DNA of 64,000 nt from Buxus sempervirens (lineage: Eukaryota > Streptophyta > Magnoliopsida > Buxales > Buxaceae), in contig OX387190.1 of assembly GCA_947561395.2 (NCBI GenBank), positions 21,570,858 to 21,634,857 of the forward strand. Direction: 5' to 3'. Every line of letters begins with the position of its first letter. Position 1 is the first letter of the stretch. Under the pieces are notes generated by a model that had not been told where the DNA came from, did no database searches, and worked only from the letters and a program-made list of their open reading frames with translations. The position numbers were made by a program, and so were the translations under genes. This document shows positions 34,387 to 45,295 of this stretch, in pieces.

Positions 34387-36313
34387 TCTATATATTAAAG
34401 GAAAGGGGGTGGCGATTGACGTGTCACCCCCCGTTGCTTCGGAGGCTCGGGACAGCCTCGCGCGCTTCGGCGTTCCCGAGCCTCCCAATAAATCAGACAA
34501 AAAGCGGCCGTACTTTTTTATTTTGGTTTCAAACGACAAAAATAATTCACATTCAGTGTTTAAGTTTTTTTTAATTTAAAATCAGGCGTATTTTCTTATA
34601 AAGCGCCGCAATGTTTGACTTTTCGGTTTTACAAAATAATTTAGATTTAGTCATATACTTTTTATAATAATTCCAAATCAGTAATAAACAAAAAAATCTT
34701 TCGTTTTTCGGTTTAAAGCATTTATTTAACTGCCGTAACTTTTGACTTTCTTCGGTTTTTAAAAATAATTTAGATTTAGTCATATCATTTTATAATAATT
34801 TCAAATCAGGAATAAACAAAAACAACTTCCGATTCAGTTTTAAAGCATTTATTTAATAAAAAAAAAAAACGTGCCGCAACTTTTCGTTCTTCGGTTTTTG
34901 AGTCCCTCTTTCTACATCTCCTTCTGTCTCCCCTTCTCGGTCTCTATCCTCCTTTCGTCCCTCTCGCTTTCTCACTCACTCCCATTGTGGAAGGGGGATA
35001 CGGGAGCGGGAGTTCCTTCTCCCGCAAGTTTCCACTTGCAGCCTCCGGGCTCTTCTTGACTGTTCCAGAGGCTCTTTCTTGAAACCTCTTTCGAAGGTCC
35101 TAGAATTGCCAGATCCCTTTCCTTCCTCTCTATCTCCTATCTTCCTTTCTGATCTTCTCTCTCTTGTCGAAAGCCCTTGCTATATTTCCCTGGCAATGGC
35201 GAAGTCATTGGCGGTGGTTGCGCAAAAAATAATAATAATAAACTTTTTTTCTTCATTAAGTACACAAAGCATGAGTGAAGTTCTTTTCTATATCATCTGA
35301 AACAACTATTTTTAAAGAATTTAGAACCACCCCGGTGACGTTTCGTTTGCCAAATCTAGCAAACTCTTTGCATTAGAAATCTCATTGCCTTGATTAGGAG
35401 CAGCACCCTCTGACATGGCTTCGACTTATCAAAAGCCTAAAATGACAATTATGGAAAAGTGCCAAGATTTGGGATCTGAATATTGAATTTATTGTGTTGA
35501 CCCCAACTATTTGGGATGTGGCATTTTTTCTAATGTTAAGACTTTGTTATTGTTTTCAATTTTGAGTTTGCTATTTCCTAATGAGCTATTCAACTATTTA
35601 TTAATATGTTATTATTATTATTATTTTGGCAATGTAGACAATTCAATTTTTTCACCAAAAGTTTTTTTTTAATAGTAGTACTCTAATTAGCTGGACATCT
35701 TTCATTGCATGGATAGACATTGATTCGCATTGTCAAACAGATCAAACTACTGCCACTCCTATGACTTGATATATTGCTTCCTAGAAAATCCCACAAAATT
35801 CAACGTTTACAATTTATGAAATTATCAGATCTTTTAATAAACAACATTTTTAATGCTTAATAGTAGTCACATATCTTTTGGTTTTACTTTATTCTTATTC
35901 TATTTCATTTTCATTTCAGGACCTCACAACTGTTTCATGGAGCTTGCAATGTTTTATAAGAAGGGAATTCTTATATCCATTTTCAAGACAATATAAATAT
36001 AACTACTACTCCTATGACTCACACTTTTGAAGTTTCCTGTACATAGCACATACTACTAATCCATGTATTTATATCCATTTTCACGTTCATGTAACTATAT
36101 GAGGTTTGTCACACCAGGTGTATTTTAAAGTTCTTATGAGATAGTGTTTGCCGTTTAGATAATTAATTCTAATTCTGTTATATATTGTTAATATATTAAC
36201 TTTCAAGTTCTACCAAAAAATAATATTAACTTTCAAGATAATATATTAAATAATTTATTTTTTAATAATTTTTCGAACCTATTTGCCCGTGCAAAGCACG
36301 GGCAGAATGCTAG
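34387..36313 (+). mobile_element. Non-autonomous Helitron (1927 bp)
   Basis: The 5' end is TCTATATATTAAAGG after an A. The 3' end has the hairpin GCCCGTGC-AAA-GCACGGGC (36285-36303), six bases, then CTAG (36310-36313) followed by T. 5'-TC, a subterminal hairpin, CTAG and insertion between A and T are the Helitron signature, with no target duplication. Inside are two to three copies of a roughly 130-bp AT-rich repeat (about 34590-34880, with TTTTCGGTTTT, AATAATTTAGATTTAGTCAT and AAGCATTTATTTAA). A CT-rich stretch (34900-35210) looks like a captured plant 5' UTR/first-exon region. No Rep/helicase. Confidence 0.85.
36285..36303 (+). terminator. Helitron 3' terminal hairpin
   Basis: GCCCGTGC/GCACGGGC, perfect 8-bp arms with an AAA loop, six bases before the CTAG end. 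In Helitrons this hairpin marks the rolling-circle transposition terminus. Confidence 0.85.
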
Positions 36314-39300
36314 TAATAAATTAAGATGTTAAGGTTTCCCCACCCAAAAAAAAAAGGTCTTTTGTGGTTGTCGTACCCACGATCTGGTTTTCCACTCCGC
36401 GCTTATCAAAGTGAAGTAATGCTCGACAGTCAAAATAAAGTGACACCATCTTTTAAGTAAGTGACCATTTTCGGAAAGATTTTTGATAAAAAAATTTTAT
36501 AAATACGGCCGGGTTAAAAAGTGACCCTTATTCTTAATTTTCCAATCTTTAAAGACTCCGTAGTACATGGTTAGAGAAGAGCATTATCAAAAAAAAAAAA
36601 CATGGTTAGAGAAGAGCGACTACTGCGCGGCTCGACGAGCATTGTGAAGAGCGACCGACGTCCCTCATCGATTGACTTTCTGCAGAAGCTTTCTCTGAGG
36701 CTAATGGCGGTGTAATCTTCTTGCTAATCGTTCTCCTAGCATGGTTCTCTTCTCCCTATCCGCCTTCTAAGCTCCATCGGGTTCCATTGCTATCACGCTG
36801 ATTACTTTCTGGTTTCTTCTACTCCTTAGTGTTGATTGTTCTCGTTTGTTTTCATTTCCACCTTTCTTCGGCAACCTGGATCTTCCTGACTGGAATTCTG
36901 CTAGAAAGAAGCGTAAACTCCAGCCATCTTTATCTATTTCTCTGTCTGATTCAGAAGACTTCCGAGGGAGTCTTCTTTCATGAAGGCTTTGTTCTGGAAC
37001 TGTCGCGGGTTGGGGAGACCTGCAACTCAGCAACACTTGATGAATCAAATTAGTAATGACTCCCCAGACTTAGTTTTGTTGTCAGAAACCTTAGCATCGG
37101 AGAAGATGGCCAAAAGAGTTGCAAAAAAGTCAAAGTTTCCAAATTATTTTGTTCAACCGTCGGTTGGTCGTGGGGAGGGCTTTCTATTATTATGGTTAAA
37201 CAATATCTCTCTAACGACTTGTTTTGTTACTAATTGGCTCATTGAAATGCAGATCTCTTTTGAAGGAAAAACTTACCAAGCAATATTCTTACATGCCAGT
37301 TCCCTCCTTGTACAGCAGAGGCAGCAATGGGCCTTGATTGAGAATTTATGTAATTCTTTTAATGGACCTTCTTTAATCTTTGGTGATTTTAACGCTATGT
37401 TGTCAAATGCAGAGAAGCGTGGTGGTGCTCCTTTAAATCTGAGCCCAACAGAAGCTTTTTCACAATTCATTCAGAATTGTAATCGATGTGAGTTACCTTT
37501 AAAAGGTCCCCAATTTACTTGGACGAACGGGCAGTATGGTTTCCATAGCATTTCGGAGAGGTTGGATAGGGGGTTCGTCACTACTTTTTTTTATTTATTC
37601 CCCAACCCCATCCTTTTCTCACATGCTATTATAGCTTCGGATCATAGTACCATGCTTCTTGATCTTTACCATGAAAACAGGTTGAGGCGTCGCCCATTTC
37701 GTTTTGAAGCTTTTTGGCTTCAGGAAGACACCTATCATGGGTTCCTGGAGAAGATATGGTCTCAGCTCAACCCTTCTATGCCTGTTTCAAGAAAGCTTCA
37801 ATTGTTAGCCTTTGAGTTGAAGAAGTGGAATAAAAATGAGGTGGGTAATATCCACAGGAAACTCAACCATTTGAAGGACCAGATTCAAGCTGTACAAGAA
37901 GCCATCTCACATTCAGGAAATCATCAGTTGTCTTTGACTGAGAGGACACTCCAAAATGAATATGCAAAGTTGCTATCTCAACAGGAGGTTTTCTGGTATC
38001 AAAAATCAAGGGTAAAGTGGTTAACATGCGGGGATCAGAATACGAAGTTTTTTCATAAGTCTACTATTATCCGTCGTCATAGAAATTTTATTCATTCACT
38101 CAAAACATCGGATAATGTTGAGATAATTGATCAGAAACAACTGCAGAACCATATTATTAATTATTTTGAATCTGTATTCAGGGCTCAAGCTCCATGGACG
38201 GATATGCATTTGCCAGGCCTTATTCCAAAGCAAATCTCTGATCTTAATAATACGATCATAGGCCAGGTACCCTCGGCAGAAGAGGTATGGTCTGTTGTGA
38301 AAAATTTCTCCCCCTATAAAGCTCCAGGTCCTGATGGCTTCTCAGCCATCTTTTATCAGCATTCCTGGGAGACCATTGGTAATGATGTGGTGTCCACTGT
38401 ACACATTTATAGTTCTTATCCCCAAGGTAGATAACCCCAGATCACTTTCCCAGTTTAGACCTATTAGCCTTTGCAATGTTTTATACAAGATCATAGCAAA
38501 AATTTTGGTCCTAAGGCTGAGACCTCTCCTTCCTAATCTGATTGCTCCCAATCAGTCTGCCTTTGTTCCGGGTAGACTAATTAGGGACAATATTTTGATC
38601 CATCATGAGGTTATTCATTCTTTCATGAAAGGAAAGAAAAGGCCCAAAAAGGCTAAAAAGAAGAAAAGGAGAACTCATCAACGAGGACTTTTTGCATTAA
38701 AATTAGACTTCGATCGCAAAGGCATACGACAGAGTTAACTGGGATTTTTTGAGGTCAGTGCTTATTGCTTATGGTTTTAACCTTCATGTAACTAATCTCA
38801 TCACGAAGTGTGTGCAATCTACATCCTATTGCATACTTTTCAATGGCACACCAGTAGGGGAGATTTGTGCTACAAGAGGAGTTCGGCAGGGGACCCTCTG
38901 TCCCCCTATTTGTTTATTCTTTGTCAACAGGTGTTGACCCTGGCTATCTCTCGGTTGGAAATGGATGGACGTTATACAGGTATCAGAATTAAACGCCAAA
39001 GTCCTTCCTTGACTCATCTCATGTATGCTGATGACATTATTGTATATGGTCATAATTGTCCTCGTGAAGCACATGCTCTTGTAAGACTGTTACATAGATA
39101 TTGTTGCGAGTCTGGCCAGGAAATCAACCTTTCAAAATCTTCAATATTTTTCAGTAAGAGCACCACACATGAACAAAGAATAGCAATGAAGTCCTTATTT
39201 AATATTCATGAAGGTAATAAGGTTGACAGGTATCTCGGCTTACCTGTGATTCATAAGAAGCCAGCGTCAAGAGACTGTCGGGATCTTATAACTAGGCTTA

Positions 39301-39342
39301 CTAACCGATTGGCTAGCTGGAAAGCTACTCTGTTGTCACAGA

Positions 39343-39715
39343 CCACCGGTGGAACCACGTTGTGTTTAGGGGGGGGGGGGGGGGGGGGGAGGGGAATTGG
39401 CCCCCCCCTAACTTTTATTTTTTAATAAAAAGTGCATACATTTTATATATTTTTTAATTAAAATTTATGTTTTGCCCCCCCTAAAATTTCTGGTTCCCCC
39501 CCCCCCCCAATCCTTTGAAAATTTTTATATTTTATGAGATTCCTTTCTAAAATTTCTGGTTTGCCCCCCCAATTTATTGAAATTTTTATATTTCATGAAA
39601 ACCCCCTCTAAAATTTCTGGTTTGCCCACCCCCAACTCATTAAAATTTCTATATTTCATGAAAAGTTAATTGAAAATTTTTTTTGCCCCCCAGATTTGGA
39701 GTCCTAGTTCCGCCA
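39343..39715. mobile_element. hAT-like MITE inside the LINE
   Basis: The 373-bp insertion is flanked by GTCACAGA (39335-39342) and CTCACAGA (39716-39723), an 8-bp duplication with one mismatch, typical of hAT elements. The right end reads GTTCCGCCAC, like the widespread hAT terminus GTGGCGGAAC. The left end (CCACCGGTGGAACC) is degenerate. Its removal restores the LINE frame (LLSQ then MRRTVLIQS). It holds a run of about 21 G (39369-39389) and several poly-C runs. Confidence 0.65.
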
Positions 39716-41285
39716 CTCACAGATGAGGAGGACAGTTCTAATCCAGTCTGTTCTTTCTGCTATGCCGTTACATTTTATGCATTGTTATCTGCTTCCTATT
39801 TCTACTCTTAACAGACTGGATCAGTTAGCAAGGGGCTTCTTCTGGCAGAACAGTCCTAACAAGAAATTGATTCCGACTATTTGCTGGGACAGGATAACAA
39901 CGTCATGGCGTGAAGGAGGTTTAAACATCAAGAAAGCCAATTTAATGAACAGAGCCCTTCTACTAAAAGCTGCTTGGCAATTACATACAAATCACTCTAG
40001 CCTGTGGTCTAAACTAATGCAAAGTGTTTATTTTCCAGATGCTTCATTCATGGATGCTGTAGCACGACCAAGCCAATCGTATGTTTGGCGGCAACTACAG
40101 AAGTTGAAGGACTTCATATCGCAGGGATGTAGATGGATGATAGCCACGGGTGACTGAGTGGACTTATTAAGACATAGATGGCTTGGGAATGGTGATCTGT
40201 TACCACAACCAGATGACAATAGTGGCCAAGCTATATCACGGGTAAGTGACATAATTGATCCTATATCGGGAAACTGGAATTTGAACATCATAAGTTCCTT
40301 ATGGCCTTCATCTATAGTATCCGAAATCACAGCCACCCCTATTACTCCTTCACTAAACCTAGATAAAGCAGTGTGGCGCTTCACATCCACTGGTAGATTC
40401 TCTGTTTCGTCGGCATACCGCATGCTCTATCAGAATTCCTTCTCTGATGAGGGACTTTGGCTGAAGGTTTGGCATATTCATAGCCCTCCTCGTTTTAAAT
40501 TATTTTTGTGGAAAAGTATTCATAGAGTGATCCCCTCGGCTAACCTGTTATCAAGCAGAATTCCGATGATCTCTGATGTCTGCTGTTTTTGCGAAAGCAA
40601 GGGGGAAACGGTGGAGCATATCTGGCTTCATTGCCCCTTTTCAAGAGCAGTCTGGCTTGCAACTATAGGAGGATCGATTCAAGATGCTACTCCCCAGCTG
40701 CAATTCAATCAAGGTTCCGAAATGTGGTGAAAGTTATCTCTAGATCTTTTAGAGATAGAGCCGATGAAACACTTACCAAGGTTGTTGTTATCTTTGGATG
40801 GGTTATATGGATGCATCGAAATGGAGTGCTCTTCAATCATGCTACAACTAGTGTATTCCAGGTAATAAGGCACTTCAATAATTTAACCTCTGAGATCCTG
40901 AGCTTATGTCAAGCAAAAACTGAGTTTTTCCCAGGTTCCCAACAAATCCCAGTTCAGTGGATTGCTCCCCCACATCTCATGGTTAAAATTAACTTTGATG
41001 GATCATACAGAAAGGGTACTTCGATGTCAGGGATTGGTGTCATTGCTCGGAACTATGAAGGAAGATTTATAGCTGCAGTTGCTTAGAGATGCTATGTGGA
41101 TTCTCCTTTGCAAGCTGAAGCCATAGCGGTGCTAGAGGCTATTCGTATGGCATATGCGATGGACTTTCGGAACATTCTGCTGGAAGGTGATTCTTTATCC
41201 TTGATCAAGCTCTTAATTGATTGGAGACAAGGCACCAAAAATGAAGAAGACATCCCATGGAAGATTCTCCCGTTGCTGCTTATTT

Positions 41286-41642
41286 CCAATTAAAAAAATT
41301 TTAAGTAAAAAATTAGGGGATTACGTTGCGTGTCCCTTATAAAAAAAAAAGGATATATATATATATATATCTATCTGGGATTACTAATATATTATATATA
41401 TTAAAAATGTTAAGTTTATTCATAAAAAGAGTTAGTGTTTACTGTATTTTTGTTTTCAATTTTATATGGACAAAATTAAAGGGTAAAATAGGAAAATGTA
41501 AAGCACAATAGGATTTTCCACCAGTTTTCATAAATTTTCCGGATGCATCCAAACACCTTTCAGGAAAATTAACTTTCAATTTCCGGAATATTATTTTCCC
41601 AATTGACTATCCAACTTAATCCGGCTATCGAAACATAGCCTA
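41286..41642. mobile_element. Second insertion in the LINE RNase H domain
   Basis: LINE coding sequence stops at PLLL... near 41285 and resumes at about 41643 with GDKFQSF-like codons and YREGN. The intervening 357 bp are AT-rich, with a TA microsatellite (41353-41370) and no coding content. Target duplication and terminal repeats were not resolved, so class and borders are uncertain. Confidence 0.5.
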
Positions 41643-42059
41643 TGGGATAAGTTTCAGAGTTTTCACATTCAACACACATACAGGGAGGGGAACATGGCCG
41701 CTGATTTCCTTGCAAACTTTAGTATTGATGTTTACTCATGTTTATGGACTAAGAGGCCTCCTAGAGAACTGTGTGGTATCTTAGCTGATGAGGCAAGGAA
41801 TTTTGTGTACTACCGTTCTGTTAAGTAAATAAAACTCCTCGTTTCACTATCAAAAAAAAAAAAAATCTTTAAAGACTCCATATCTACTCAATAAATACCC
41901 ACCCATGACCTCTGCAACTGCCTATTACTTTAAAAGTTTAAGAGTGTATGAGCCATCCTTAATATTAGCAAGAAGATAAGCCATAGCATGGATAAGAGGT
42001 CAATATTATTATTGGAAAGAGTTTCAATCAGACATTCTTCTGATTAATTGGATACATGA

Positions 42060-42466
42060 TTATGTGATGCAAAAACAATGTTTTCCTCCTGTTGCAGGGT
42101 CTGGAACACACTGAGAGGCACGGGGGTCGCGGCCTAGAGCAGCACACAGATGGTAACAGTCTGGATCAGTTTGGCAAGCCTCACCAAAGTCACATCCATC
42201 ACCAATAGAACCGTTGCTTTCTGCACCAATTAATGGAAACAAAAAAAATCTCTCACTATCAGCACAGATATTGTAGTCAACTAAAGGAGAGGAATTGAAG
42301 AAAAAGATATATAGTGAGAAACAGACGAGCTAAGAATACAAGGAAAAGGAAAAGAAACAAAGAGTGAGAGAGAGAGAGATAATAACTAACCAGAAAATTG
42401 TGCAGAAAGAACAAGAGAAAGAATGAGGATAGAAATAAGATGAAGCTTGGATTTTGCCATTTTCAT
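42060..42466 (-). CDS. Defensin-like cysteine-rich secreted peptide, two exons
   Basis: Exon 1 (42466-42391, 76 bp) encodes MKMAKSKLHL followed by a Leu/Ile/Ser-rich signal peptide. The donor is GTTAGT and the acceptor TTGGTGCAG. Exon 2 (42220-42060, 161 bp) encodes the mature peptide. A single phase-1 intron separating signal and mature parts is the classic plant defensin-like layout. The 78-residue product has seven Cys: GDGC, GEAC, PDC, HLC, SQC and HCFC. CYHLC (CxxxC) and CFC (CxC) give a cysteine-stabilised alpha-beta pattern. The odd count is notable: the paralogue at 50258 has CCC where this has CFC. Role, by family only: a secreted antimicrobial or signalling peptide in the apoplast. 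Subfamily not identified. Confidence 0.85.
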
Positions 42467-42854
42467 GTCAATATATTATGCTTAAGATTGAGAGTAGTTG
42501 TGTATTAATGAGAGGATCTATTGCAATCTTTCCCTCTGATCTCATAATTAATAATTTTCCCAAGTTGATCTATCTAGAAACTTTTGGTGAAAGGTAGGTT
42601 ATTTTTGGAAAGGAAAAATAAGGTAAGAAATGATAATGTTCAAGAGTCTGAAGGAGTTGCCTAAATTAATTAATGAAAAATGAGACATACAAAGAGAATT
42701 AGGATCAAATTAATAAACAATGAAGATTCTAAAATTATGGGCTTACCATTAAGCATCCAACCCGATTTAATAAAGCCCTCTTAGTGGAATGGGCCGTGAA
42801 GGTTGTATAACACTGGGCTTTGGTAGGCCACAATAATTATTATCTTATTTTCGC
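42467..42854. other. Upstream region of the first defensin-like gene
   Basis: AT-rich promoter-side DNA. The part from about 42571 onward is repeated at 49136-49580 (TTTTGGTGAAAGG, AAGAAATGATAATGTTCAAG, CTTACCATTAAGCATCCA), showing a segmental duplication. Confidence 0.6.
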
Positions 42855-43105
42855 TAGTACATGTCGACGCTATTTTGGTGACAAGCAACAAGGAAGAAGT
42901 CATTAGGGATCTTCTTTCAGCTTTGGGTTATGAATTCTCAATAAGATTTAGGGAGCCTTAAATATTTTCTTAAGGTTGAGGTTCAATCCTTGGTATTTTT
43001 ACTTTTTCATGGAAAATATATTTTGAACTCCAACGATCGAGCTCATCATATGGACAGTGCTAAGCCTTGCTCTACAGTACCCATGGCAAGCACTACATAA
43101 AATCC
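42855..43105 (+). pseudogene. Copia reverse transcriptase remnant
   Basis: Conceptual translation with frame changes gives VDAILVTSNKEEVIRDL, LGYEFSI, then a KYFLKVEVQSL-like piece. This is the region after the YVDD motif of Ty1/Copia RT (KDLGxLKYFLGxEV). GKYILN and an AHHMDSAKPCST-like piece follow. Short, frameshifted remnant. A sister copy lies at 49400-49620. Confidence 0.65.
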
Positions 43106-43499
43106 TAATGCTACATAATATCGAAGAATAGTGGGGGCTCTTCAGTAATTACTAGTAGATACATGTGTAGTACTGCACGTACCTAGAAAGGGAAGGGATA
43201 GAGGGAGATATGAGAGGGAACAATTGCAAAACTGATTGTTTAATTTTGAAAAATTTGAGGCCGTTTTGACCATTGTATCCTTTTATTATTGAATCTTCTC
43301 AATGATGTTTAAGGGCTATTATGGAAAGTCAAAAATTTTAGTTGATGCGATTCCCAAGTAGGCAATTCGCGTTATATATAGTATGGATCTATTAGTCAAG
43401 CTAATATGCTTTTTGTTGTTAACAATGTATGATAATTTATGCATGAGCCTAGCTATTAATAATTAATGAATGACAATTAAAAAGATATTTCATTAGCTT

Positions 43500-43700
43500 A
43501 AAGTAGGGTTGCTTATCGAGGTCGGCTTGGCACGGCATAGGTACGGTTAGTTTGTGCCTATTGGGCCACAGGCCGGGCATGGCACGGCCTGCCTAGGAAA
43601 TGGGTCATGCCGTGCTTGGCCCATTTACCAATATACTCGGCATAGCACGGCTAAGGGTGGGCCGTAGCCCGTGGGCTAACGGGACACCTGCAGGCCACAC
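43500..43700. repeat. Imperfect GGC/GCCGTG-rich repeat
   Basis: Short words such as GGCACGGC, GGCCGGGC, CATGCCGTG and GGGCCGTAGCCC are repeated in both orientations. This is a low-complexity TE-like block, not coding. Confidence 0.45.
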
Positions 43701-43874
43701 GTAATAGTTTAAAAAAAACCAAAAAAAAAAAAACTAAAAAGGTTTTTGAAAAAAAAAAGTCATTTATGTAGCATACATAAACAAGCCTTGAAAATGCAAC
43801 AATACTTACATATTTTGGTGAACCGGGAGGAGTCGCAAAGGTGTTACTTCCTTAATGCTTGGACATGGGAGGAA

Positions 43875-43942
43875 TGTTTATGTGTATCAGCTATTGACAT
43901 GTGGCTCAATAGCCACATGTCAATAGCTAATACACATAAACA
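43875..43942. repeat. Near-perfect hairpin (32-bp arms)
   Basis: The arms begin TGTTTATGTGTAT and meet at GTGGCT-CAAT-AGCCAC. One mismatch in 32 bp and a 4-base loop. Confidence 0.85.
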
Positions 43943-44027
43943 AGACTGTAATCCATGTTGGCCCGACCCGATTAGCATCCATATGCTCCGCAAAACCTTA
44001 CATTGTCTAGACTTGAAGAGCTATTTA

Positions 44028-44087
44028 AAAATGGTTCTTCACATCTAAATAGAGTTTGAACTCTATTCAGATGTGAAGAGCCATTTT
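44028..44087. repeat. Near-perfect hairpin (29-bp arms)
   Basis: AAAATGGTTCTTCACATCT pairs with AGATGTGAAGAGCCATTTT, extended through ATAGAGTT/AACTCTAT across a TG loop. Two mismatches, both allowing G-U pairing in RNA. Confidence 0.85.
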
Positions 44088-44140
44088 GAAATAAAACTTA
44101 ATTACTAGGACAAAAAGAAAATGAAGAAAAAAATTATTAT

Positions 44141-44235
44141 AAGAGTCTTGTTTAGAGATTTGCCAACGGTCGGCTGTGTGAGCATGTGAGCACTTTGTTG
44201 GTGCGCCATTGGCAAAATCTCTAAACAAGACTCTT
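44141..44235. repeat. Hairpin (about 30-bp arms, 36-base loop)
   Basis: AAGAGTCTTGTTTAGAGATT faces AATCTCTAAACAAGACTCTT, continued by TTGCCAA/TTGGCAA. One indel and one mismatch. Confidence 0.85.
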
Positions 44236-44394
44236 AGAAGAGATGAGAGATTGTAGAAGAAGTGTGGTTTGGAGTGGAAGGGTTAGGCATATTTATAGAA
44301 AACCAAAAGTGGTTTTTTACTACCTTTACCCTCAAATATGACTGTTATTTGGCTTTTGGAAGCACTACAAAAAAAAGGTGATATAACAACACTA

Positions 44395-44650
44395 ATATAA
44401 GGGCACTTATAAAAAAGTGCCGTTATAAGTGCCTAAATACGGCATTTCATATGTAAATGCCGTTATAAAACAATTTATTACGGCATTTTCCTAGTGAATG
44501 CTGTTATAAAATAATTTACTACGGCATTCTTTAACTGAATGCCCTGATAAAACAATTTGTTACGACACTTATCTATCAAATGCCGCTATACAATAATTTA
44601 TAAAATATTGTATTACGGCAATTTACTATGAAATGCCGCTATAAATATAA
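44395..44650. repeat. Left subterminal repeat zone of the CACTA element
   Basis: At least eight occurrences of ACGGCA(T/C)TT or its inverse (TGCCGTTATAA) within about 250 bp, mirrored by a similar zone at 48800-49075. Confidence 0.8.
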
Positions 44651-45255
44651 AATAATTATTAAAAATAAAGTAATTTTTTTGGGTAAATTTATTTAATTGA
44701 TGTATTATGAAAATAATTCAGATTTAGTCATGAAATTATGTGAAAGAAGACTAATTTTTAATTATGTAAAGAAAACATAATTAATTACCAATTAGAAAGA
44801 ATTAGATGATTGAATATAAATTAGTTTAAAAAAACAACCCTAAAAACCGATTTTTCATTTTTGTTGTCGGGCGAGATGAGAGAGAACAGTGGACACTGGA
44901 CACGCAACTTTCTGCTGCCATCTTCAAGTTGTTCTGCGGCGTCTCCTTCTTCATATTGATCTCCTTCGCGATCTATTTTGAGCACCGTGGGGCTATGGAT
45001 CTTGAGACCGAAAGAGAATTGCCTGCTATTTATTCAAACTCACTGAGGTATTCTTACTGTGTGTTTCCGTACCTCTGTCGTTACCGTTTCTCTCTGGCGA
45101 TTCTCACGAATTGAGTGGAGTGTGTTTTGCTGTTGCTAGTCTTCTTCAAGTAGTGCATCAGAAATTTCAGACCTTAATTAATTCTTCGTTTTGATCTTTG
45201 ATCCTCTTGAATCTTCTAGAATCACACAGTCGCAGACGATTTCTTTCTCCTGATC
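44651..45255 (+). other. CACTA interior: captured 5' UTR-like DNA and unrecognised exon-like stretch
   Basis: 44929-45114 is open (FCGVSFFILISFAIYFEHRG, then MDLETERELPAIY) and GC-richer than its surroundings. It could be a captured exon of a membrane-protein gene that I do not recognise. 45115-45255 looks like the 5' UTR belonging to the ATG at 45256. Confidence 0.35.
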
Positions 45256-45295
45256 ATGTTCGTCAATAAGCTTGTGGAGAAGGCCTCCAAGAAAG
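45256..45295 (+). pseudogene. Captured first exon, tomosyn/Lgl-like
   Basis: ATG at 45256 opens MFVNKLVEKASKK and ends in a consensus donor G|GTAAGTG. From memory, plant tomosyn-like (lethal giant larvae / SRO7-type WD40) proteins begin MFV-K-LVEKASKK, an unusually conserved start. Only 13 codons and the UTR are present; the rest of the gene is absent. The identification rests on a short string, so it could be coincidental. Confidence 0.5.

Larger units (their letters stand above)
36980..41828 (+). pseudogene. LINE ORF2: endonuclease, reverse transcriptase, zf-RVT, RNase H
   Basis: The start MKALFWNCRGLGRP is the usual plant LINE endonuclease opening, followed by LIFGDFNAML and SERLDRGF (apurinic-type endonuclease). 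RT motifs are [36 protein letters not shown] and the catalytic YADDIIVYGH. A zf-RVT block follows (PRFKLFLWKSIHRVIPS, then CCFCESKGETVEHIWLHC), then an RNase H domain (VKINFDGSYRKGTSMSG; later YREGNMAADFLANF). The ORF is disrupted by a small deletion and frameshift near 38400, a frameshift near 38710-38740, one near 38900, a TGA at 40155, a stop at 41083-41085 and two insertions. It ends at the TAA 41826-41828, about 25 bp before the poly-A. Confidence 0.92.
36560..41863 (+). mobile_element. LINE (L1-type) with 16-bp target duplication, broken
   Basis: AATCTTTAAAGACTCC occurs at 36544-36559 and again at 41864-41879, just after an A-run (41852-41863): a LINE target duplication plus poly-A tail. 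The body encodes one ORF2-type protein but no ORF1. Only about 420 bp precede the ORF2 ATG, so the copy was ORF1-less or 5'-truncated when it landed. Two later insertions (39343-39715, and about 41286-41642) interrupt it. Confidence 0.92.
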
